Assembly: GCA_030640865.1 (NCBI GenBank)
Contig: DAOWIP010000333.1
Coordinates: 1 to 5,998 of the forward strand
Source: Sedimentisphaerales bacterium
GTDB lineage: Bacteria > Planctomycetota > Phycisphaerae > Sedimentisphaerales > SM23-30
DNA: 5,998 nt
Direction: 5' to 3'
Shown: one piece after another, positions 1 through 5,903 of the stretch
Position numbering within the stretch: the first letter of the stretch is position 1
Layout of the letters: each line of letters opens with the position of its first letter
Notes under the pieces: model-generated
What the model was told of the DNA's origin: nothing
Databases searched by the model: none
What the model saw: only the letters and a program-made list of their open reading frames with translations
Program-made: the position numbers and the translations under genes

Positions 1-1344
1 CGCATCGTTTTGACGTTGAGTAAAAAGGTTGTTTTTTTCCGCCGGGTCGGATTCGAGATTGAAAAGGTACTCCTCTGACTTTTCTCCGTCTTTTTTGGAG
101 ATATATTTCAGTATCCCATCTCGGACCGCTTTCCATGTGCGTTTGCCTCGGCGGGCACGCCAGAACAGAATACGTTTTTGTACCGGTTTGCCGGTTTCAA
201 TCCACTGCAGAATATCGACTCCGTCAAAGGGTTGTTCTTTTGACGGTTTCACGCCTGCGATACGCGCGACCGAATTTGAAAAGTCCAGAGTCAGACATGG
301 CTGTTCTGACACTGCCCCTGCCGGCAGCACTCCACGGTAGCTTGCTATGCACGGTACTCGTATCCCACCCTCGAAAAGCCCTCCTTTATAACCGGAGTAA
401 GGAGTGTTTCTTGCAGTGCTGTTTCCCCCGTTATCGCTCATAAAAATGACGAGGGTATTGTCCAGTAATTTTGATTCTTTCAGAGTTTTTATTATTTGTG
501 CCACACCATGGTCCATCTGCTCGACCATCTTAACGAATGTGTCGCGTGTACCTTTATTAAAGTTTTCCCGTCGGATGTAATCTGTTTTACGGTCTTGAGG
601 CCCTTGGTACGGTGTATGCGGTGCCGTATAGGGTACATATAAAAAGAAAGGACCGCCTTTTTGTCGCCGGATGAACTGCACCGACTCTCTGGTGATCAAA
701 TCTGTCAGGTATCCTTTTTCCTGGATGGGTCGGCCGTTCCGGTACAGCATTGGCTCACCGGTATATTCACAGTGATGAAAATAATCGACTGCGCCTCCCA
801 GTGGTCCGAACGAATAATCGAATCCAAGTTTATCGGGGAAGAATTTTCGTTCATATCCCAGATGCCATTTTCCGCAAACCGCCGTCGCGTAGCCCGAATC
901 TTTCAGTAGTTGCGCTATGTTCACCTCGGACGCCGGCAGCCCCAGATCGTGTGTTTCGCGTAGTCGGATTGCGTCGTCATAACGGCCTACATTACCGATC
1001 CCAAGAGCGCATTCCAGGCCGCCTACCCGATGTTGATAGCGGCCGGTCAGGAGAGCCGTTCGGGTCGGACTGCACTCAGGCGCATTGGCATAGAAAGAGG
1101 TAAAACGTACCCCTTCGGCCGCCAGTTTGTCGATAGCGGTGGTACGGATGTCCGGACAGCCGTAACAGCCCAGGTCGCCATATCCCAGATCGTCCGCCAG
1201 AATAAGTACAATATTCGGTTGCCGGGCGTTTTTTGGTGGTTGCAACTGGCAGCCGGGCCAGACAGCCGCCGCTCCCACCGCACCGGCTATCCTGGTTGTT
1301 TGCCTTAAAAATGAGCGACGCGTGATCGATTTTGTCATAGTCAT
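1..1344 (-). CDS. Type I (formylglycine) sulfatase with Tat leader, 3' end cut by window edge
   Basis: This is a member of the alkaline-phosphatase-fold sulfatase family, which hydrolyses sulfate esters, often on sugars. The frame is open for exactly 448 codons to base 1, so only the C-terminal tail is missing. Residues 8-16 (TRRSFLRQT) match the twin-arginine motif and are followed by an Ala/Gly-rich segment. Cys32 in WPGC is a weak lipobox candidate. The first metal-binding motif, DDLGYGD, is at 51-57. The signature CSPTRTALLTGR is at 91-102, so Cys91 is the residue oxidised to formylglycine. The second signature, GYATAVCGKWHLG, is at 151-163. His243 (APHTP), Asp304-Asn305 (SDNGG) and Lys320 (GYKGG) complete the usual metal and sulfate ligands. 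The visible end, LFNLESDPAEKNNL, is the typical late sulfatase motif. ATG at 1344 follows the gspM-like stop by 10 bases with a modest GAGA 8 bases upstream; an in-frame ATG at 1338 is an alternative. The substrate cannot be told from sequence. All catalytic residues are present, so it should be active. Confidence 0.95.
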   Translation of the reverse strand, partial: MTMTKSITRRSFLRQTTRIAGAVGAAAVWPGCQLQPPKNARQPNIVLILADDLGYGDLGCYGCPDIRTTAIDKLAAEGVRFTSFYANAPECSPTRTALLTGRYQHRVGGLECALGIGNVGRYDDAIRLRETHDLGLPASEVNIAQLLKDSGYATAVCGKWHLGYERKFFPDKLGFDYSFGPLGGAVDYFHHCEYTGEPMLYRNGRPIQEKGYLTDLITRESVQFIRRQKGGPFFLYVPYTAPHTPYQGPQDRKTDYIRRENFNKGTRDTFVKMVEQMDHGVAQIIKTLKESKLLDNTLVIFMSDNGGNSTARNTPYSGYKGGLFEGGIRVPCIASYRGVLPAGAVSEQPCLTLDFSNSVARIAGVKPSKEQPFDGVDILQWIETGKPVQKRILFWRARRGKRTWKAVRDGILKYISKKDGEKSEEYLFNLESDPAEKNNLFTQRQNDA

Positions 1345-1354
1345 TTCATTTATC

Positions 1355-1882
1355 TCACAATGTTTTTTTAAGGTATTGGAAGTTAATTGTTGCGTCCCAC
1401 GAATCCTTCGTTTTGATACGTGCCGGGTATATAGTTGCCTGGGTACAGTTCAGTGAGGAATAATTACGTTCGGCAAAATCAATAAACCTGGCAATCTGCA
1501 GCAGTTTTATACTATTGAGCTTGAACGTCTCACGAAACAGAAAGGAGCCGTCTTTTTGCGCTTTGGCATTCGGGCTTTCGATTCGGTGCAGTTTCGATTC
1601 CGAAATCAGTGCCTCTTTGGCGCAGCGTCGGGCAGAACTGACCCGATCGAACTCAAGATTGATGGACACGCCCGAAACATCTTGATGTCCCGATCTTCTT
1701 AAAATGGATTTTATGGTATGCACATTTGCCTGTACCTGACGGCTTTGATCTTGTTGGATTAGTGCTCCATTACGATAATTGAGCATTTTCAATGTTGTTC
1801 CGATCGACCAGACGACCAGAACAGCCGGCACAATCACCGCCAATGCTTCCGGTTTTTTCAGCATCTTTACGTCAAAATCCAT
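1355..1882 (-). CDS. gspM: GspM/PilO-like T2SS inner-membrane protein
   Basis: This 175-residue protein has a short basic cytoplasmic start, one membrane span at about residues 13-31 (rich in Val, Ala, Ile), a Gln-rich stretch likely to be coiled coil (about 35-62), and a small periplasmic domain. In the last 60 residues the pattern 'FRETFKLNSIKLLQIARFIDFAE ... SWDATINFQYL' resembles the ferredoxin-like fold of GspM and PilO. That resemblance, the size and the position right after the gspL-like gene are the grounds for the call; primary sequence similarity in this family is low. GspM dimerises with GspL in the assembly platform that drives the pseudopilus. The ATG shares its A with the TAA stop of the upstream gene (TAATG), and AAGGA lies 6 bases before the start (1889-1893), so translation is probably coupled but has its own ribosome site. 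No odd composition was noted. Confidence 0.68.
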   Translation of the reverse strand: MDFDVKMLKKPEALAVIVPAVLVVWSIGTTLKMLNYRNGALIQQDQSRQVQANVHTIKSILRRSGHQDVSGVSINLEFDRVSSARRCAKEALISESKLHRIESPNAKAQKDGSFLFRETFKLNSIKLLQIARFIDFAERNYSSLNCTQATIYPARIKTKDSWDATINFQYLKKTL

Positions 1883-3429
1883 TAGTTATCCTTTCTCTGT
1901 GTTTTTTTCTTCACTCGCAGTTGCACATTGAACGTACGGCGATTGGTGGGGTCTTTTGGTGAACCGCTGCCGGTCTTCTGATGGTTCACAGTGGCGATCT
2001 CCAGTTGACTGCCCTTGGCTTCGATTGCTTTGCAGAGTAGCTCCAGGTCTTTCATATTGGCTACTGATCCGACAAAGGTACTGGCATTGGCATAGACGGA
2101 AAGGTTCTCAATTCCGAGATCAAACTCTTCGCCCAGTTCGTTCAGTACTCCAAAGACAAGCATAAGTGTACTGCTGGCCGAATCCGGTAGTGTCTTGACG
2201 GTAAGGGTACTGTATTTATCCTCGACCTCCGTCATTCGACGTCGGATACGGCTGGGAATTTGGGACGGATTTCGTGGTGGTTTCTGGCCCGGATAAACCT
2301 GGCCGTAGGCATCCTTAATTTCTATAAGGGCAGCGGACTCTTGTGATTGATAGTTCTGGCCGTGGAGATTCATCAGAAGAATCCATACCAGCAGCAGTAA
2401 CGACAAAACTGCCGATAGACCATAGAGTCCTCGGCGTTTCATTACAACCAGCGTACGGGGTGGCAGACCATCCGCGCGGAAATCACTACGGTCTTCCTGG
2501 CTTAGCCAGCCTATCCCCACCCCAGCGGCGCAGGCAGCGGCCATATCTGGCTCCTGTACACCCCGGTACTCAAGATCACTTCCGGCAAGTTCTTTGATAT
2601 TTTTGATATTCAGACCGTCGGCATGGTATAATAGATGTTTGGGTTGTTGATCTTCCGAAAGCTGTGCCAGACTGCGTGGCAGTTCACATCGCAATAATTC
2701 ATCGGCCATTTCAGCCGACACGCACGGTTCGCTCCGCGTCAGAACCGGTTGATGATCTTTGTCCAGGATCAGAATATATAACGTATCCGCCGCCCGGCCC
2801 AACACAGTAACCGGCATCCCCGGTGGCAGTTCTTCCTGTTTCTTTAAATAGTGTAGCCAGGAAACCACATCCGGCTCTGCTGTCAGAGCGTCCAGACCAA
2901 CTTGTTCGAACCGGTTTAATATCTCTTCCAGGCGAGCACGTGGAATAGTATGTACCAGAAGATCGGTACCAGCCTCGGCAGCGGGTTTTTGTTGGTAGCA
3001 GAGGGCCAGCAGATCGGCGTCGGCGGCGAACTCTTCCTCGATGTCATACCGAAGTGTTTGATCGAATTGGTGTTTGTCGCTGAACTGGCTGTGGTATGGC
3101 TGACTCTGGTATAACCGTCCGTTCAGGGATAAAACCATAGGCGGGGCTTTTTCATTTTCAAGATTGAGTAGTTGCTTTAATTGCTCGATCAGTTCAGACT
3201 GTCCACTGTCGTTCGGACCGGTATTGGCCGAATCGGCATTGCCCGGCCCGCTATCGGCAGATTCATTGGTAGCTGGCGGACTTTCTGTTTCCGCGTTATT
3301 AGTGGACGTCTCATATACACTCAGCTTTTGGGCACGGCCGAATCGATATTCCGTACCTTCCTGTTCAACCAGCACAGCCGTAATCTGGGTTTCTGTATAA
3401 TGAACTCCTAAACATCTTTTTTGAGCCAA
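1882..3429 (-). CDS. gspL: GspL-like protein: actin-fold cytoplasmic domain, membrane span and PilN-like periplasmic domain
   Basis: This 515-residue protein has the GspL architecture, which corresponds to PilM fused to PilN. Residues 1-40 and about 79-325 look like the cytoplasmic actin-like domain; the segment LRYDIEEEFAADADLLALCY (126-145) matches the GspL/PilM region where an acidic helix precedes the core strands. A single strong membrane span lies at about 334-354, preceded by KRRG. Residues 355-515 form the periplasmic part, with a helical stretch and then a PilN/GspL ferredoxin-like pattern (LMLVFGVLNELG ... LEIATVN). In the T2SS, GspL links the GspE ATPase to GspM and the pseudopilus. 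Residues 41-78 are an unusual linker rich in Asn, Ser, Pro, Gly and acidic residues, inserted near the start of the actin-like domain. The start is TTG at 3429, chosen because AGGAG sits 8 bases upstream; no better ATG is available. The stop overlaps the gspM-like ATG. Confidence 0.8.
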   Translation of the reverse strand: MAQKRCLGVHYTETQITAVLVEQEGTEYRFGRAQKLSVYETSTNNAETESPPATNESADSGPGNADSANTGPNDSGQSELIEQLKQLLNLENEKAPPMVLSLNGRLYQSQPYHSQFSDKHQFDQTLRYDIEEEFAADADLLALCYQQKPAAEAGTDLLVHTIPRARLEEILNRFEQVGLDALTAEPDVVSWLHYLKKQEELPPGMPVTVLGRAADTLYILILDKDHQPVLTRSEPCVSAEMADELLRCELPRSLAQLSEDQQPKHLLYHADGLNIKNIKELAGSDLEYRGVQEPDMAAACAAGVGIGWLSQEDRSDFRADGLPPRTLVVMKRRGLYGLSAVLSLLLLVWILLMNLHGQNYQSQESAALIEIKDAYGQVYPGQKPPRNPSQIPSRIRRRMTEVEDKYSTLTVKTLPDSASSTLMLVFGVLNELGEEFDLGIENLSVYANASTFVGSVANMKDLELLCKAIEAKGSQLEIATVNHQKTGSGSPKDPTNRRTFNVQLRVKKKTQRKDN

Positions 3430-3437
3430 CGCTTATT

Positions 3438-3442
3438 CTCCT
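3438..3442 (-). promoter_or_regulatory. Shine-Dalgarno site that fixes the TTG start of the gspL-like gene
   Basis: On the minus strand the bases read AGGAG, with 8 bases to the TTG at 3429. This is the best ribosome site in the window and supports the non-ATG start. It is embedded in GAATTCAGGAGAA, which looks like a one-base variant of the heptamer TTCAGAA that recurs in the neighbouring gaps. Confidence 0.75.
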
Positions 3443-3453
3443 GAATTCGTACC

Positions 3454-3470
3454 GCAGGCGTCTCGCCTGC
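3454..3470. repeat. Perfect palindromic hairpin, 7-bp arms with 3-base loop
   Basis: The plus strand reads GCAGGCG-TCT-CGCCTGC. The arms are fully complementary and G+C-rich in an otherwise A+T-rich gap, which suggests a REP-like intergenic palindrome. It lies 11 bases upstream of the AGGAG of the gspL-like gene, so an RNA hairpin in the gspK-gspL transcript is possible. Neither side has the T-run of an intrinsic terminator. Whether it recurs elsewhere in the genome cannot be seen here. Confidence 0.7.
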
Positions 3471-3503
3471 AATTAATGGTTTCGCAAAGCAAAATCTTCT
3501 CTC

Positions 3504-3573
3504 TTCTGAATTCTTCCTCACTTCCTTCTGTTTAATTTATTTTTCTTTCTTCTGTCTTCTGAATCCTGAATTC
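3504..3573. repeat. Degenerate, scattered TTCTGAA heptamers in the gspK-gspL gap
   Basis: Copies of TTCTGAA followed by TTC or TCC occur at 3504-3513 and at 3557-3573, where TTCTGAA is followed directly by TCCTGAA and TTCTCTC. They are separated by T/C-rich sequence. The same heptamer forms a clean array at 4900-4923 in the next gap. The 169-base gap shows no coding potential; it appears to be made of this repeat material plus the palindrome at 3454-3470. Confidence 0.6.
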
Positions 3574-3598
3574 TCTCTTCCACATTTTATGGCAATGA

Positions 3599-4846
3599 TT
3601 ATAAAGCGGATTCTCCCGAAAAAACAGCCTGATTAATGAGTTGATTTCTCCGATTTCTATATATGCTCCCATACAGACTGTAGCTGGCCCGCCCTAAGCT
3701 CGTCGTTATCTGTATTGAAAAGGTATCGCTGTTAGTGGTCGATAGCGCTCTTACTGCGCTGAGCATTGTGCGGCTGATTCCTCTTACTCTCTGGAGTTGA
3801 GTGGTATTTGCGAAAGGGTTTTTTTCTCGGTGAGCAACCACTGCCTCAGCCGTCTTTCTCGTCACTCCCAGCGGAAGAAAAACCGCTTCCAGAACCTCCG
3901 CTGGTGCCGTGTTAATATTCACCTTGTTATGTCCCCAGCAGCCTATGTAGTCGGCAAATCTCCCTGGATGGTTCGGCAGTGGCGCAAGCATGTTCCTGTA
4001 ATTTTCGTTTTGCTTCAGTTCCTTCTGCCACTGGTAGAAGAAATCCGACATCGTTTGACGCAACAGCTTATCGTGATCGATTCCCCTCACGGCCAATGAC
4101 CTTCTTTGCCGCGAGGCTTTTAATCGCCACGTAACATTTCTTGATTGTGTACGGCTGAAACTGCGCTGATACAAATAGCTCACAGGCTCAGGCACATTCA
4201 GTGGTTTGCCTGTTTTTTGGGCCAGGTTCACCGTCTCTTTGTCCACAGCCGGTTCCGCCTCCAGTCGCTCTGCCAGTCGCTTGATGGATTTGGCGCGATA
4301 GTCGGTATTTTTTTCTATTGGTGAATGCAACAGCCAGTATATCGGGAATTTGCTGTTCTCGTCGTAAATTTTTATATCTACGGACACCGGCCCTATCTTG
4401 AGTTTTTGGCGGGCAAACAAAAATGGCGAAATCTCTTCGGCAATTTCCTCTTCCGCCCAAATAAGGTCAGCCAGACTACAGGGATCGGTCAGACTACACG
4501 GATCGGCCAGGCTGCACGGATCACCCAGGCTGCACGGATCGACAAGTTTTGATAATTCTGATTCCGATTTTGGTGCTGCCCTCCTTCTCGCTCTTTCTAT
4601 ACGCGCGTTTTTTTGTGCCTCCGCCGTCTGTCTTTGGGTGGCTCGAATAATCTGCCTCGCTGCCACTACTGCCGATTCTGCTGCGTAACGGCACTGAAGC
4701 CGATACACACGGTAGTTACTGGCCCTGACATGCAGGGTCGTATCTGCCTGAAACCGCACAATCAGCCCAGCCAGCAGCACTAACGTCAGCAGCGTCAATA
4801 GCAGAGTAAATCCGCGTCGTCGAGCTTGTATGCTTTTTATATTCAT
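3599..4846 (-). CDS. gspK: GspK minor pseudopilin of the type II secretion system
   Basis: GspK is the largest minor pseudopilin and caps the pseudopilus tip with GspI and GspJ. This 415-residue protein begins with a prepilin leader, MNIKSIQARRRG, cut before Phe13. The mature start FTLLLTLLTLVLLAGLIV is the hydrophobic pilin helix and lacks Glu at position 5, as is characteristic of GspK. The helix-hairpin-helix-like GspK domain is clear at about 308-357: KVNINTAPAEVLEAV, then GVTRKTAEAVVAHR, then FANTTQLQRVRGIS. The C-terminal part (about 370-400) has the expected beta strands. Residues 103-126 are four copies of a DPCSLx hexapeptide, not a feature known to me in GspK. Residues 78-95 are very basic (Arg/Lys/Ala). 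The ATG at 4846 is preceded only by a weak GATAAAAG. The gene ends 169 bases before the gspL-like gene, and 113 bases separate it from gspJ upstream. Confidence 0.88.
   Translation of the reverse strand: MNIKSIQARRRGFTLLLTLLTLVLLAGLIVRFQADTTLHVRASNYRVYRLQCRYAAESAVVAARQIIRATQRQTAEAQKNARIERARRRAAPKSESELSKLVDPCSLGDPCSLADPCSLTDPCSLADLIWAEEEIAEEISPFLFARQKLKIGPVSVDIKIYDENSKFPIYWLLHSPIEKNTDYRAKSIKRLAERLEAEPAVDKETVNLAQKTGKPLNVPEPVSYLYQRSFSRTQSRNVTWRLKASRQRRSLAVRGIDHDKLLRQTMSDFFYQWQKELKQNENYRNMLAPLPNHPGRFADYIGCWGHNKVNINTAPAEVLEAVFLPLGVTRKTAEAVVAHREKNPFANTTQLQRVRGISRTMLSAVRALSTTNSDTFSIQITTSLGRASYSLYGSIYRNRRNQLINQAVFSGESAL
4469..4540 (-). repeat. Four in-frame 18-bp tandem repeats inside gspK (DPCSLx)
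   Basis: On the coding strand four 18-base units begin GATCC[G/C]TG and encode DPCSLG, DPCSLA, DPCSLT and DPCSLA, followed directly by DL. The first two units use TGC-AGC for Cys-Ser and the last two use TGT-AGT, so the array probably grew by stepwise duplication. The cysteines fall at residues 105, 111, 117 and 123, six apart. The unit length is a multiple of three and keeps the frame. Confidence 0.95.
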
Positions 4847-4899
4847 CTTTTATCAGTGTAAATGCGTGTCTGTTATTTTTATATTCTTTGCTTCTTTTC

Positions 4900-4923
4900 T
4901 TCTGAATTCTGAATTCTGAATTC
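4900..4923. repeat. Heptanucleotide tandem repeat (TTCTGAA), 3.4 copies
   Basis: Three exact copies of TTCTGAA run from 4900 to 4920, followed by TTC. On the coding strand the unit reads TTCAGAA. It lies in the gspJ-gspK gap, 7 bases from a second heptamer array of different sequence. Arrays of seven-base units in gaps resemble the STRR repeats described in cyanobacteria; here the host seems to be something else. Confidence 0.9.
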
Positions 4924-4930
4924 CTCTTTT

Positions 4931-4970
4931 CTCACAACTCACCACTCACAACTCACAACTCATTTCTCAT
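4931..4970. repeat. Heptanucleotide tandem repeat (CTCACAA), about 5.7 units, overlapping the gspJ stop
   Basis: The units are CTCACAA, CTCACCA, CTCACAA, CTCACAA, CTCATTT and a partial CTCAT. On the coding strand the unit is TGAGTTG. The TGA stop of gspJ (4960-4962) is the start of one of these units, so the array begins within the last codons of gspJ and continues into the gap. Because seven is not a multiple of three, successive units place TGA in all three frames. Confidence 0.9.
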
Positions 4971-5559
4971 CCGGCTGTCGAAATCGTTTCAGACAGAACG
5001 TCCGGTTCACCCTCAGCAGTTGTTTCGGATCGGGTTGATTCGTTCGGTACATTTCTACTTCGACATTGATAAGTGTGGGCGTTATATTCGGATCGTCAAT
5101 AAGTGTATTATCCGGATTGAGCGGTTCCGCTTGAAATGAGTACAGATGTTCACACAGGGGTATATAGAGGTTATTTTCGGTTTGTCCGGGTCTTGTTTCC
5201 CGTCGGTAAAGCACTAAATCTTCTTCTTCCTGCCTGAGCACCGCCACCCAGTCGATACTCATTCCTTTTGGCGTACCTGTTCCGGTTTTAGTTGCCCCGA
5301 TTGTGATTCGGCACGTATTTTGCCAGCCGTATGAATGATTGCGCACGGTTATTTTACCGCCGTTTTGCGAGCCGACAACAATATCACTCATAAGTCGGTC
5401 CAGGCAGTATTGAATGTCTGCCATTCGCGACATCCGTCGCTCGATAGACTGGCTTTGTTCGGTGGTGTGTTGCAGCACCCCGAACACCGCCGCGCATATC
5501 ATAGCCACCAGAATCAGCGTAGCCAGCAACTCAAGAATGGAAAATGCTCTTCGTTTCAT
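4960..5559 (-). CDS. gspJ: GspJ-type minor pseudopilin of the type II secretion system
   Basis: From ATG at 5559 this is a 199-residue protein (203 if the in-frame TTG at 5571 is used). The leader MKRRA is followed by FSILELLATLILVAMICAAVF, a prepilin helix with Phe at +1 and the conserved Glu at +5. Position -1 is Ala rather than the usual Gly. After the helix, the pattern Q...ERRMSRMADIQYCLDRLMSDI, then WVAVLRQEEEDLVLYRRE and a beta-rich tail, fits GspJ; position directly before gspK supports this. GspJ joins GspI and GspK at the pseudopilus tip. A GspH/GspI-like identity is less likely but not excluded. The ATG gives the usual short prepilin leader, so I prefer it; neither start has a strong Shine-Dalgarno site (GAAGA lies 12 bases before the ATG). 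The last codons and the TGA stop lie in the TGAGTTG repeat array. Confidence 0.72.
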   Translation of the reverse strand: MKRRAFSILELLATLILVAMICAAVFGVLQHTTEQSQSIERRMSRMADIQYCLDRLMSDIVVGSQNGGKITVRNHSYGWQNTCRITIGATKTGTGTPKGMSIDWVAVLRQEEEDLVLYRRETRPGQTENNLYIPLCEHLYSFQAEPLNPDNTLIDDPNITPTLINVEVEMYRTNQPDPKQLLRVNRTFCLKRFRQPDEK

Positions 5560-5594
5560 AGACTTATACAATCTTCGATTAAACTTCTTTTCTT

Positions 5595-5621
5595 AATCTG
5601 TGTAATCTGTGAAATCCGTGG
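5595..5621. repeat. Nine-base tandem repeat, three units (AATCTGTGN-type)
   Basis: The units are AATCTGTGT, AATCTGTGA and AATCCGTGG, head to tail, starting 36 bases upstream of the preferred gspJ ATG. On the gspJ coding strand it reads CCACGGATTTCACAGATT followed by ACACAGATT. It is in the 5' leader of gspJ and could be transcribed. Similar text occurs in gaps of many environmental bacterial genomes as far as I recall; a search would settle that. Confidence 0.8.
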
Positions 5622-5645
5622 TTAAATATTCTTTGTATTTTTCTT

Positions 5646-5663
5646 ACCTTCGTTTTCTTCGTT
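5646..5663. repeat. Two imperfect nine-base units (ACCTTCGTT / TTCTTCGTT)
   Basis: Two adjacent units share CTTCGTT with a nine-base period, 24 bases further from gspJ than the AATCTGTGN array. The copy number is low, so chance similarity is possible, but the matching period suggests the same kind of repeat growth. Confidence 0.45.
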
Positions 5664-5903
5664 ATCTTTTATTCAATTTATTTGTAATACTACCTTGTAA
5701 TTCTTTGTTTTTTATGCGCGTTTATTTTTTCAATTTGTTGTAACTTCTTACGAGACAACACTTTGCAGTCCAATTTAAGCCGCGACAACTTTATGTTATC
5801 TTCGTATCTTATCATTCATTCACTGACAATCATTAGACCGGGAAAGGCCGAGAAAAAATACTCTTTTTCGGGGCGGAGAATTTTACTTTTTTTTATTTTT
5901 ACT

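Noticed and set aside
29..1308. Several plus-strand open frames of 80-117 codons, and a minus-strand frame at 1047-1283
   Set aside because: They all lie inside the sulfatase, whose frame carries every family motif; their products look like Arg/Pro-rich antisense translations.
1956..3411. Plus-strand open frames of 69-84 codons antisense to the gspL-like gene
   Set aside because: No family resemblance and no ribosome sites; they are antisense to a gene with clear domain architecture.
3454..3470. Intrinsic terminator between gspK and gspL
   Set aside because: The stem is G+C-rich but no T-run follows on either strand.
4469..4540. Zinc-binding cysteine motif in GspK
   Set aside because: Cysteines spaced C-x5-C in a tandem repeat fit no zinc motif I know, and the segment is expected to be periplasmic.
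3797..4688. Open frames within gspK, including one on the same strand at 4188-4460 and two on the plus strand that translate the 18-bp repeat
   Set aside because: The GspK frame has the prepilin helix and the helix-hairpin-helix motif. The others have repeats only because the 18-bp unit is divisible by three in every frame.
4900..4970. CRISPR array
   Set aside because: Units are seven bases, head to tail, without spacers.
5335..5625. Plus-strand open frames of 60 and 96 codons over the gspJ start
   Set aside because: They are antisense to the prepilin helix and leader of gspJ and have no recognisable features.
5690..5815. 41-codon minus-strand frame (MIRYEDNIKLSRLK..., Lys-rich)
   Set aside because: No ribosome site, A+T-driven Lys/Ile content and no recognised family; a frame of this length is expected by chance here.
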